A DNA stretch of 64,000 nt, from assembly GCA_028285525.1 (NCBI GenBank), contig JANQOZ010000007.1, positions 1-64,000 of the forward strand, read 5' to 3'. The stretch's first letter is position 1, and each line of letters opens with the position of its first letter. Positions 47,331 through 56,703 of this stretch are shown piece by piece. The position numbers were made by a program, and so were the translations under genes. The notes below the pieces were generated by a model, which was not told the DNA's origin, ran no database searches, and worked only from the letters and a program-made list of their open reading frames with translations. Origin of the DNA: Lysobacterales bacterium (GTDB lineage: Bacteria; Pseudomonadota; Gammaproteobacteria; Xanthomonadales; SZUA-38).

Positions 47331-50231
47331 TCACGCCGATCCGGGAATGGAAAAGACGCGGTTTTTGCCGCTGTCTTTGCCGGCCAGCAGGCAGGCGTCA
47401 GCGCGATTGATGGTATTCATCGGCGATTCACCGGGCGCCATCTGCGCCAGACCGATGGTGATGGAGACGGGCGTCTCGGCAAGGCTGCTGTCCGGCTGCT
47501 GACTGCTGACCGCCAGGCGAACCTTTTCCATCGCCTCGTGAGCGGTTTCCATATCGGTCGAACGAAACTGGATCACAAACTCCTCGCCGCCCCAGCGGGC
47601 CACCAGCGAGTTTGCCGGCGCCGCGCGCTTCAGCACGTCCGCGACGTGGCGCAACACCCTGTCTCCCACCTCATGGCCATGCTGATCGTTGACCTGCTTG
47701 AAGTTGTCCGCGTCGAGCAGCGCAAAGTAACGCTGCGAATCAGGCGCCTCCGCTTCGACCTGCTTGAGAAACCCGCGGCGGTTGGCGAGCTTGGTCAGGT
47801 GGTCCGTTGCGGCGGACTTGGCGAGCGACTGATTTGCCTCGCGCAGCGCGCGCGTCTGGCGCTCGACCTCGGCCGTCAGCACGCGGTTGCGATCGCGGAT
47901 ACGCTGCGTGTTCCAGAAGCTGAGAAGGAATACCGCCAGCAGCAGCGTTCCCACGGCAGCCGCCTGACCGGGGACCGTCTGCCACCAGGCCGGGTCCACA
48001 ACAATCGGCAGCACCGTTGACGCTCGATTCCAGATGCCGTTGGCGTTGGCACCCTGAAGCTCGAAGCGATACTCCCCCGGGGCGAGACCGGTCAGCAGCA
48101 CCTCGGGGTCGCCGGTCGCCTCGGACCAGTCGTCATCGTCACCGAGCAGGCGCCAGCGGAAACGATTGGCCGACGGATTACGAAAATCCGACGCGAGGTA
48201 GCGTACGCGAACGGTGGACTGGCCGGGGCTTAACGCCATGGGCTGCTGAGACGGCACCGGCTGACCGTCAATCCAGGCTCTGGTAATGGCCAGCTGCGGC
48301 GGCTGGGGATTGAGCAGGACCTGATCAGGCAGGAAGCTGACGAAGCCGCCAAGACCGCCGAAGTACACGCGATTGTTCTTCCCAACATACCCGGCGCGCG
48401 CGTAGAACTCTTCGACCAGCAGCCCATCAGCGGTGGTAAATCGGGTTACGCTGAGCGTCGACGGATCGATGGCCACCACCCCTCGGGTTGTTCCCGCCCA
48501 GATTCGACCCGCGCCCTCGGCCAGGCGCTGCACGGCGGTGTTGGGGAATTCGCGAATCAGGTTGACCGACAGGCTCTCGCCGGTCACCGGATCAAACCGG
48601 CTCAGGCCGAAACTGGTGGCGATCCACAGCGCCGCGTCGGTTGGCAGCAGATCGTGTATCAGGCCTTCGATCGCGAGCGATTCGCGCTCGAAAGACGTAA
48701 TGACGCCCTGTGGATCGATCCGGGCGATGCCCGCATCCCATAGGCCCAGCCAGGTGGCGCCCAGTCCGTCCACCTCGATATCGCTGACCGCAACACCGGG
48801 AATTGACTCAGCACCGCCCCGCACCAGCTGCTTGAACGAGCCGTCGGGCCTGAAGCGGAAGAGTCCGTCAGTAAACGTTCCGACGTCAGTGGTGCCGTCT
48901 GGCGCCACGTTCACCGCCGTCACCATCATGCCTTTGACGGCATCGAACTGTGGCGCGGGCCCGAGCAATCCGCTGTCCGGGTCGAAGCGGAGGAGTCCAT
49001 CGTAGGTGCCAAGCAGTACGCCGTCGCCGCTGCGCTCCAGCCGATTGATTGAGAGCCCCTCGGTACCTGGAATCTGCTCGAGCTGGCCGCTGCCCTGATT
49101 TTTCTGGAGTCGCCACAGGCCTCGTCGCGATCCGATCAGCACATCGTCGGCGTCCAGCTCGATGAGCGTATCGGCCGTATCCAGACTGGAATCCAGAGAG
49201 AATCCGTCAAAGCCCCGCGCCGTCGGAAGCGCGAGGATGACTCCCGCTTCCCGGGTGGCGATCCAGCCGACGCCGGTTTCGTCAAAAAAGATCCGACGGA
49301 TGTTGCGGTCGGGGAAAAGACTCAGCTCTGAGCGGCCGAAGGGAGAAACGCGTTCACCGTTGCCGTCGAAAGCCACCAGGCCGGCGAGCGTTCCGGCCAG
49401 CACGTTGCCGGACGGCGACAGGGTCAGCGTGTTGATCAGCGGCAGGCCGTCCTGTACGCGCTTAAGCCCCACATCCGAACTACGATAAACCGCCTGATTA
49501 TCTGCCACCCACAAGAATTCGCCGTCGTGAAGCACCGCCCGGGGGTGGCCAGACCAGGCCGTGTCTGGGCGTACCTCGTCGCCATCCAGATCGAACAGCC
49601 CCCGGTCCGTGGCGGCCCAGACCTTGCCCGAAGGATCTTCGGTCAGCGACCAAACGCGGCCGAAACTACCGCCGTCGGGCAACTTGACCGGCACCAGCTC
49701 AGTGCTGGTGGCACTGTCCAGACGATAGAGGCCGTCATCGGCTGAGCCCACCCAGATCCGGCTCTCCCGATCCTCGAAAAGCACCTGGATTCGCTGCGGC
49801 GGCTGTTCAGGGTTCAGACGAGCAAAACGACCGTCAGAGTCGAGCAGGCGGTTGAGACCACCACCCCAGGTCCCGATCAGCACCTGGCCGCTGCGCGTAG
49901 CCAGAACTTCACCGGCAGCTGAATGCGAAATCGACGAAGAATTTGCCGGGTCGTGTAAGAACGCGTCAACGCGATAACCGTCGTAGCGATTGGCGCCACC
50001 CGCGGCAAGACCAAACCACATTTGGCCCTGGTTATCCCGCGAGACGCTGTAGACGGTTGAGTCGGACAGGCCGTCAGCCAGGGTCAGAACATCAAAGTGA
50101 ACGGCGCTGCGGCTGGACCAGATCGACGCGTCAGCCGCGTAAAGCAGCCGCGAACAACAACCCAGCAGGAGTAGACTGGTGAACCCGAGACGAACAGCAA
50201 TGGCGAGGCGGCTGGTCGGCAACGTCGGCAC
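47331..50231 (-). CDS. Two-component-regulator-propeller / Y_Y_Y sensor diguanylate cyclase
   Basis: Repeated propeller motifs (DNQGQMWFGLAAGGANRYDG, EDPSGKVWAATDRGLFDLDG), Y_Y_Y-like RVRYLASDFRNPSANRFRWRL, TM, GGDEF with ARWGGEEFVIQF. Confidence 0.9.
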   Translation of the reverse strand: MPTLPTSRLAIAVRLGFTSLLLLGCCSRLLYAADASIWSSRSAVHFDVLTLADGLSDSTVYSVSRDNQGQMWFGLAAGGANRYDGYRVDAFLHDPANSSSISHSAAGEVLATRSGQVLIGTWGGGLNRLLDSDGRFARLNPEQPPQRIQVLFEDRESRIWVGSADDGLYRLDSATSTELVPVKLPDGGSFGRVWSLTEDPSGKVWAATDRGLFDLDGDEVRPDTAWSGHPRAVLHDGEFLWVADNQAVYRSSDVGLKRVQDGLPLINTLTLSPSGNVLAGTLAGLVAFDGNGERVSPFGRSELSLFPDRNIRRIFFDETGVGWIATREAGVILALPTARGFDGFSLDSSLDTADTLIELDADDVLIGSRRGLWRLQKNQGSGQLEQIPGTEGLSINRLERSGDGVLLGTYDGLLRFDPDSGLLGPAPQFDAVKGMMVTAVNVAPDGTTDVGTFTDGLFRFRPDGSFKQLVRGGAESIPGVAVSDIEVDGLGATWLGLWDAGIARIDPQGVITSFERESLAIEGLIHDLLPTDAALWIATSFGLSRFDPVTGESLSVNLIREFPNTAVQRLAEGAGRIWAGTTRGVVAIDPSTLSVTRFTTADGLLVEEFYARAGYVGKNNRVYFGGLGGFVSFLPDQVLLNPQPPQLAITRAWIDGQPVPSQQPMALSPGQSTVRVRYLASDFRNPSANRFRWRLLGDDDDWSEATGDPEVLLTGLAPGEYRFELQGANANGIWNRASTVLPIVVDPAWWQTVPGQAAAVGTLLLAVFLLSFWNTQRIRDRNRVLTAEVERQTRALREANQSLAKSAATDHLTKLANRRGFLKQVEAEAPDSQRYFALLDADNFKQVNDQHGHEVGDRVLRHVADVLKRAAPANSLVARWGGEEFVIQFRSTDMETAHEAMEKVRLAVSSQQPDSSLAETPVSITIGLAQMAPGESPMNTINRADACLLAGKDSGKNRVFSIPGSA

Positions 50232-50382
50232 GTCAGGCGATTAAAGCCAGAGTGTACCAGCCCTCCCCGGCCATCACTGTGAAATCTGGTGACACCGAAG
50301 CTACCAATATCGCGACCATAGCTACATCCGCTACCCCGCGTCTCGTGGGACAATAGGCGCCCAGCTTTCGTCGGAGGTTTCT

Positions 50383-50901
50383 ATGCAACGCAAGACGATC
50401 TTTTTTGTGCTGACCCTGCTCCACTTTGCACCTTCCTGGGCGCAGGGTACCGTCAAAACAACCGCTCAGGACGACCAGCGAACCGTGGCCGTTGCCGCGA
50501 GCCAGGGAGCCAGAGACTTTCAGGCAAGCTGGGGCTATGCGCCAGCGGTTCGCACCGGCGACTACATCCATATGTCCGGCGTGATCGCCGGGCCGCCGGC
50601 CACTGAGCCGATTGGTTCCGAGCTGTTTAAGGACAGTCTTCGGCGCACTTTCTCAGACCTTCAAAAAACGCTCGAGTCGCTGGATGCGTCGCTGCAAGAC
50701 GTCGTGCGCATCAACAGCTACCACGTTTTTTCCAGCAAGTACTTCACCGAGGGCAAGCTTGCCCACATGGAGGCTTTGCGCGAGGTAAAGCGCGAATTTA
50801 TGGGGGCGCACACGCCAGCCTGGACCGCCATTGGCGTCAGCGAGCTGTTCACCGACACGGGGCTTGTGGAAATCGAGCTCACGGTCTACGCACCTCGATA
50901 G
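50383..50901 (+). CDS. RidA family protein with signal peptide
   Basis: YIHMSGVIAGPPATEPIGSELFKDSLRRTFSDLQKTLESLDASLQDVVRINSYHV...AWTAIGVSELFTDTGLVEIELTVYAP. Confidence 0.85.
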   Translation: MQRKTIFFVLTLLHFAPSWAQGTVKTTAQDDQRTVAVAASQGARDFQASWGYAPAVRTGDYIHMSGVIAGPPATEPIGSELFKDSLRRTFSDLQKTLESLDASLQDVVRINSYHVFSSKYFTEGKLAHMEALREVKREFMGAHTPAWTAIGVSELFTDTGLVEIELTVYAPR

Positions 50902-50928
50902 CTATCGATACAGGACACAGGGCAGCTC

Positions 50929-51651
50929 ATGGATTCCCCTCTCGTTGACTACCGCCTGGAAGATGGCGTGGCCACGATCGTCATGGACGATGGAAAGCGT
51001 AACGCGCTCTCGCCGGCCATGCTCCAGGCACTGCGGCAGGGGATCGACCGTGCCGAGCGTGACCGCGCCGTGATCGTCCTCACCGGCCGGGAGGACGTCT
51101 TCTCAGCCGGTTTCGACCTGAAGGTCATGAGGCGTGGCGGCGCTACCGCGCTCGGCATGCTCCGGACCGGCTACGGCCTGACGGCACGAGTGATGGCCTA
51201 CCCCTATCCGGTCATTGCCGCCTGCAGCGGACACGCGATGGCGATGGGGGTGTTCCTCATGCTGTCGGCCGATCACGTCATCGGAAGCCGCGGCGACTTC
51301 AAGATCTCCGCCAACGAGGTGGCCATCGGGCTGACCATGCCGCGGGTTGCGGCGCTCACGCTGAAGCACCGCCTGAACCCCGCCGCCTACCAGCGGGCCG
51401 TCACGCTGTCCGCCTTCTTCAACGTCGAGGAAGCCCTCGCCGCAGGGTTTTTCGACCGGCTCACCGAACCATCCGAACTGCTGGATGAAGCCCGCAGGGC
51501 CGCCGCCGAATTCAAAGCGCTTGATCTGTACGCGCATCAAAGATCGAAGCGCCGTATCAGGGCGACGACCCTGCGCAAGATCCGGCTGGGCCTGCCGCTC
51601 GATCTGCTGGACGCCGTGTGGCTTGGCATCAAGGGTACGCGCCCACGCTGA
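50929..51651 (+). CDS. Crotonase/enoyl-CoA hydratase family protein
   Basis: VIVLTGREDVFSAGFDLKVM, YPVIAACSGHAMAMGVFLMLSADHVIGS. Confidence 0.9.
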   Translation: MDSPLVDYRLEDGVATIVMDDGKRNALSPAMLQALRQGIDRAERDRAVIVLTGREDVFSAGFDLKVMRRGGATALGMLRTGYGLTARVMAYPYPVIAACSGHAMAMGVFLMLSADHVIGSRGDFKISANEVAIGLTMPRVAALTLKHRLNPAAYQRAVTLSAFFNVEEALAAGFFDRLTEPSELLDEARRAAAEFKALDLYAHQRSKRRIRATTLRKIRLGLPLDLLDAVWLGIKGTRPR

Positions 51652-51725
51652 TGACGCGTGATGCAATGACGCCGGCTTGACGAGGGGTTTTCTAAGTTAT
51701 CGACTGTTGACTTAGGATGATTGTG

Positions 51726-52190
51726 ATGGACGTTGCTTTTCAAAGTTACCTGCTGCTGGGGCTTCTCAGCCTGCTGACCTTCTATGTGGGTGCGCTGGTA
51801 TTCGGCTCCGGGGCCGTGGCGCCGCTGGTGATCCGGGTGCTGGGTGAGCAAACGGGTGGGCCGCTGCTGCGCGCCTACTGGCCCCGCTATCATGCGTTTG
51901 CGGTCGGCGGCGGCATCCTCATCACCCTCGGGGCTGCGGTCATCGGCGTCACCGGGGATCTCTCAAAAACGCTCACGCTGGCTTACCTGATTCCCGCCGC
52001 GATCATGACCGCGCTCTTCGCCATCGGCTGGCGCCTGATCCCGGCGATCAACGCCGCTAGAGACGACGGCCAGAACGCCCGCTTCGATCGGCTGCACCGG
52101 CTGGACGTGATGCTGGTAAGCGTCGGCATGCTGCTGGGTCTGGGCCTGGCGGTTGCGATGCTGCTGACGCTGCCCGGTCAGCTGGCCTGA
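51726..52190 (+). CDS. DUF4149-like integral membrane protein
   Basis: Four hydrophobic helices, VFGSGAVAPLVIRVL; ...ARFDRLHRLDVMLVSVGMLLGL. Confidence 0.6.
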   Translation: MDVAFQSYLLLGLLSLLTFYVGALVFGSGAVAPLVIRVLGEQTGGPLLRAYWPRYHAFAVGGGILITLGAAVIGVTGDLSKTLTLAYLIPAAIMTALFAIGWRLIPAINAARDDGQNARFDRLHRLDVMLVSVGMLLGLGLAVAMLLTLPGQLA

Positions 52191-52297
52191 ACCCGTGCAG
52201 CTGCTGTGGCCTATCCAGAGCCGGCTGACACAGCACCGATGACCGGGTCGGTTGCACGGCCGGTCCGGCCATCTCACGCGGCGCTGCGACACGGCTA

Positions 52298-53014
52298 GTG
52301 CAGGCGCGGAACGCCGACGTTCTGACCCTACGGTGGCTAAGCTGGCTGCCCCTGATTGTGTTCGTTCTGCCGGTGCTGGCGGTGAACCTGGCCTGGTGGA
52401 TTTCTACCGAAGCTGAGGCCATACCCGCCTGCATCCCTTACCTGCATGGCTGCGCAAGCATCAGCGCGGCCGGGCGCGGGGAGCCCGCTATCTTCATGTT
52501 TCGCGGGGCCATGATCGCCAATGCGGTGCTGACGATGTTGTTCTGGACGCTGGCCGCCGTCTGGCTGCGCCTGCTGGCCGTTCCGGCGAGCTTTCGACTG
52601 CGTGCGATGACGGTCCTTGGGATCGGTGGGAGTCTTTTCCTCATCGTTTACGTGGTGTACCTCGGCACGGACGGCGAAGGCTACCGGCTGATGCGGCGGT
52701 ACGGCATCAACTGCTATTTTGGTCTGTCCTATCTGGCCCAGCTCATTCTGGCCGGCTACGTCTGGCAACACGGCGAGCGCTGGGGGCTGTCGCGCAGACT
52801 CTCGCGGGTCATGCTGTCCGCGTGCGTGCTGCTGCTGCTGATGGGGCTGGCGAGTGTCCCGGCCAAAGATTGGGCGCTGGATCGCAAAGCGCTCAGCAAT
52901 ATCCTGGAATGGAATCTTTCGCTGCTGCTCGTTGGGTTTTACGGGCTCTGCCAGCTCGCTTTTCGAAAAACCGCCATCCGCGTCGACGTCCGGGTTTCGC
53001 CAACCGAAGGGTAG
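52298..53014 (+). CDS. Integral membrane protein, hypothetical (Frag1/DRAM-like possible)
   Basis: About six TM segments; CIPYLHGCASISAAGRGEPAIFMFRGAMIANA. Confidence 0.6.
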   Translation: MQARNADVLTLRWLSWLPLIVFVLPVLAVNLAWWISTEAEAIPACIPYLHGCASISAAGRGEPAIFMFRGAMIANAVLTMLFWTLAAVWLRLLAVPASFRLRAMTVLGIGGSLFLIVYVVYLGTDGEGYRLMRRYGINCYFGLSYLAQLILAGYVWQHGERWGLSRRLSRVMLSACVLLLLMGLASVPAKDWALDRKALSNILEWNLSLLLVGFYGLCQLAFRKTAIRVDVRVSPTEG

Positions 53015-53151
53015 CGCGAGAGCCCCACGGCAATACGACCATTTGGGAATAAGCAGGGTCTCGCCATACTGATAGTATGGCTTGGCGGCAAGCCGTGAAT
53101 GAGGGTCACTAGCTCATGCCGCCAAGGGAGCAATACTGAAGGAGATCCTGG

Positions 53152-54051
53152 ATGCCATTTAACAATATTCTCGTTGCGGTTCATCCCGACGAGACAGAAA
53201 CCACCGCGCTCGAGCGGGCCACAAAAATCGCCCAGCACTGTGATGCCAAGCTTCATCTGCACATGGTGATGTGGAAACCCAATCTGGCGCGCGATCTTTT
53301 CCACATTACCGATCAGGGGAAAGCTGATCAGGAAAAGCTGGTGAGCGAGGGAACAGATCGGCTTGACCAGCTCAAAAGCCAGCTCGACGTGCCCGTTGCC
53401 AATACGAAAGTCCATTGGGGACATCCGTTCGATGAGCAGCTGCTTCAGGCCATCGAGACAGAAAAGCCTGATCTGGTTGTGATGGCCACTACCCGTGATG
53501 ATCGGCCGAGCACCAGCGAATGGCGCCTGATCCGCGGATGCAAAACGCCGCTCCTGCTGTGTCACCATCACGATTGGGCGTCACCGCCGCGGACGCTGGC
53601 CTGCGTCGACCCCGGTCACGCACACGACAAAACCGACGAGATCGACCAGGCGATTATCAACCTTTCAGAGCGACTCGAAGCCTCCCTCGGCCAGCCTTAC
53701 GAGCTGCTGCACGCGGCCGGCATGACGCCCGTGCTGGATGGCGACCAGCCCTACACGTACCAGTATCGGGACAAACACGACGGCGACAACGAGGCCGCGA
53801 TCCGGGAACTGTTACCGGCTGACAAGGCAGCGCAGGTACCGGTGCATTTTTCTCACTCGACGCCGGCCGAGGCGATCACCGCTTTTGTCGAAACCCGCAA
53901 GTTTGATATCTGCGTGCTGGGGCTGGTCAATCGAACCCGCTGGCAGGAGCTGCTGATCGGCAGCACGCCGCGCGATCTGATTCCGAAAATGAACTGCGAT
54001 CTGCTGCTGCTGCCACATCCGGGAGCCAGCTGGGTGCCGGCCAGCGCTTAG
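53152..54051 (+). CDS. Universal stress protein family (tandem Usp domains)
   Basis: FNNILVAVHPDETETTALERATKIAQHCDAKLHLHMV..., second domain ending FDICVLGLVNRTRWQELLIGSTPRDLIPKMNCDLLLLP. Confidence 0.85.
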   Translation: MPFNNILVAVHPDETETTALERATKIAQHCDAKLHLHMVMWKPNLARDLFHITDQGKADQEKLVSEGTDRLDQLKSQLDVPVANTKVHWGHPFDEQLLQAIETEKPDLVVMATTRDDRPSTSEWRLIRGCKTPLLLCHHHDWASPPRTLACVDPGHAHDKTDEIDQAIINLSERLEASLGQPYELLHAAGMTPVLDGDQPYTYQYRDKHDGDNEAAIRELLPADKAAQVPVHFSHSTPAEAITAFVETRKFDICVLGLVNRTRWQELLIGSTPRDLIPKMNCDLLLLPHPGASWVPASA

Positions 54052-54064
54052 TGGGCCGGGTTCG

Positions 54065-55381
54065 TCAGGAGGCCCTGCGAAATTTTGCGCCCTGCTGGCT
54101 GAGACCGTCGTACTGCTTAAGCCAGAGGAGATACTCTTCGTGGGGCATGGGCTTGGCGATAAAGAACCCCTGCGCGTAGTCGCAGCCCATGCTCGCCAGC
54201 AGCCGAAACGTGTCGGCATCCTCGACACCTTCCGCGGTGATCGTCATATCGAAGGCGTGCGCGAGCTCGATCACCAGCCGCGCAATTTTTCGGTCGGCTT
54301 CGCTGGACACCATCCGCTGGACAAACATCTTGTCGAGCTTCACCTCGTCGGCGGGGATATCTCGAAAATAAGCCAGCGAGGAGTAGCCGGTGCCGAAATC
54401 ATCCAGAGAAATCTGGACGCCGAGATCGGCCAGCTCCTCAAATTTCTGAAAGTTCTTTTCGGGGTCGGACAGCGCCGAGCTTTCCGTGACCTCGAGCACG
54501 AGAGCGTCTCGCGGCACCTCCCAAACGCCGAGACAGTTGCTCACCATGTCGATCAGGTCGGGGTCGGCCATGACGGTCGGCGACAGGTTGACGGAGATCG
54601 TCTGCGGGCCAAAGCGGTCTGGCCATTTGGCTGCAAGCTGCAGCGATACGTTGAGCGCCCACTGGGTCATGCTGTTGATCAGGCCCGCCCGTTCGCCCGC
54701 AGCGATGAACTGCTCCGGCGGAACATAACCGCGGATGCCGCTTTTCCATCGCATCAGTGCTTCGGCACCCACCGGGCGACGACTGCTCATCTGGACCTTC
54801 GGCTGAAAAAACATCCGCAGGTCACCGGAAACAAAAGCAGACTCCAGCTCAAACTCCAGGCTGACGGCGTTGTCGTCGGACTCATCGGCGTCAGCGTCGG
54901 AGAGAAGGTAGCTCTCTTCGCTCTCGCGGGCCTGTCTCATGGCCCGTTCGGCATGCGCAAAAAGGCGGTCAAAATTTGAGCTGTGGTTTGGGCTGACCGC
55001 GATGCCGGCCGAGCCTTTCATAACAACCTTGTGACCACAGAGCTCAATCGGTGCTTCCATCATCCGAAACAGCTTGGCTGCGGCCAGCACGGCATGGCCC
55101 TGATTCATAATTCCCGGCAGGATCAAGGCAAACTGGTTGCCGCCGATGCGGGCCACCAGATCCCGCTTGCGGGCAACGCCGGTGGCCAGCGACGCGACGT
55201 GCCTGAGCGCCTCGTCTCCAACCTGAAACCCAAACTGGTCGTTGATCCGGTAGAAGCGATCGAGGTCGATGATCACGAGTCCCAGCAGATGCCCCATCGT
55301 GATCGCCTGCTCACAGTGCAGCTTCAGGCGCTGCATGAAGCTCCCCCGGTCCTGAAGTCCTGTGAGCTTATCCTCGTTCAC
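54065..55381 (-). CDS. GGDEF-EAL protein, degenerate GGDEF (GGNQF), apparently intact EAL
   Basis: ARIGGNQFALILPG; GAEALMRWKS, SVNLSPTVM, LEVTESSAL, SLDDFGTGYSSLAYFRDIPADEVKLDKMFV. Confidence 0.9.
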   Translation of the reverse strand: MNEDKLTGLQDRGSFMQRLKLHCEQAITMGHLLGLVIIDLDRFYRINDQFGFQVGDEALRHVASLATGVARKRDLVARIGGNQFALILPGIMNQGHAVLAAAKLFRMMEAPIELCGHKVVMKGSAGIAVSPNHSSNFDRLFAHAERAMRQARESEESYLLSDADADESDDNAVSLEFELESAFVSGDLRMFFQPKVQMSSRRPVGAEALMRWKSGIRGYVPPEQFIAAGERAGLINSMTQWALNVSLQLAAKWPDRFGPQTISVNLSPTVMADPDLIDMVSNCLGVWEVPRDALVLEVTESSALSDPEKNFQKFEELADLGVQISLDDFGTGYSSLAYFRDIPADEVKLDKMFVQRMVSSEADRKIARLVIELAHAFDMTITAEGVEDADTFRLLASMGCDYAQGFFIAKPMPHEEYLLWLKQYDGLSQQGAKFRRAS

Positions 55382-56610
55382 AGAAACAGATTCTCCGTGT
55401 CGAGACCGTAAGAGCTGGGCGGCAGACCGCGCTTGATGGTTATGGAGTCATCCCCCGCCTCGAAACGCTCCTTCAAATCCAGCTCGACGAATTCCTCAAG
55501 CGGCTGCTTGTTCTCATCCAGCAGCAGCATCAGCTTGGGCTGGAGGCGGCGGATGCCGTTGAGCGAGATCACCACGCCAACCTCGCCGCTGTTCAGCTCG
55601 ACCAGCGTCCCCGTCGGGAAGATGCCGACCGCCTGGATAAACTGTTCAACCAGCTCGCTTTGGTATTCCACGCCCCGCCACTCGTAGAGCAGGTTGACCG
55701 CACTGTGCGGCGACATCGCTTTGGCATAGAGCCGTTCACTCGTCAGCGCGTCGTACGTGTCAACAATGCCGGCAATGCGGCCGAACATCGGAATCTCCCG
55801 GCCCCGCAGACCCGCGGGATAACCGTTGCCGTCGAAGCGCTCGTGGTGAGTCGCCACCATCTCGATCACCTTGTCGTCAGCGGCGGAGGTTTCCGACAGG
55901 ATGTCCACGCTGTGCTGGACATGACTCTGGAGCGTCTTGAGCGCATCTTCTGAGAGCTGCTCGGCGTGGTTGAGCAGCTCAACTGGAATCCGGGTCTTGC
56001 CGACGTCCAGCAGCAGGCCGCCGAGAGCCAGGCGCTCTATCGATCCACGATTCAGGCCCAGGTGACGTCCGAAGGTGGCGGCCCAGACCGAGGTACCCAG
56101 GGAGTGGCGGTAGGAATAGACGTCCTTGCGCTTTAGGTCGGTCAGGCAGGCGAAGGCGTCAGGACACCGCATGATCGAATCGATCATCAGCGCGACACCC
56201 TCCGAGAGACGATCGAGGTCCAGCTTCTTGCCATGGCGAAGGTCCGTCATCACCTGGCTGATGTCCTGATTCAGCGAATCGTAGGTTTGGGACGCCTGAC
56301 CGATCTCCTCCCGGATCTCGGTCTGCTGCTCGTAGTCGGTGTCCCGGAGCTCTTCGATCTCCGCAACCGCCTGCGGATCGAGCTCCTGATGATCGTCGTG
56401 AACGACAAATCTCGGGTCGGGCGCTTCTCCCCGGCTGGTGTCGACAAACACGTGCCGGCAAAACTTGGTGAGCTGCTGCAGCTGATCCGGATTGCGCACG
56501 TGGAATCCCTGCAGCGAAAACGGCGTTTCCAGCCACGGCCGATCGAGCCGGCTGACAAACATGCCGATACGCACCGTGTTGGTTCGGATTTTGACCTCGG
56601 ACAGGTTCAC
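55378..56610 (-). CDS. DUF3391 + HD-GYP domain protein
   Basis: VSRLDRPWLETPFSLQGFHV (DUF3391), VATHHERFDGNGYPAGLRGREIPMFGRIAGIVDTYDALTSER (HD-GYP); HD motif position reads LLLDVGK. Confidence 0.9.
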   Translation of the reverse strand: MNLSEVKIRTNTVRIGMFVSRLDRPWLETPFSLQGFHVRNPDQLQQLTKFCRHVFVDTSRGEAPDPRFVVHDDHQELDPQAVAEIEELRDTDYEQQTEIREEIGQASQTYDSLNQDISQVMTDLRHGKKLDLDRLSEGVALMIDSIMRCPDAFACLTDLKRKDVYSYRHSLGTSVWAATFGRHLGLNRGSIERLALGGLLLDVGKTRIPVELLNHAEQLSEDALKTLQSHVQHSVDILSETSAADDKVIEMVATHHERFDGNGYPAGLRGREIPMFGRIAGIVDTYDALTSERLYAKAMSPHSAVNLLYEWRGVEYQSELVEQFIQAVGIFPTGTLVELNSGEVGVVISLNGIRRLQPKLMLLLDENKQPLEEFVELDLKERFEAGDDSITIKRGLPPSSYGLDTENLFL

Positions 56611-56703
56611 AAAAGAGAGCCGAATTTTTCCTTAAAGACGACCCATCGGCGACTGAAGCCAAATCTTTAGTGTGCGCTCCACCGCGCCAGCCGTTGGCGG
56701 CGT

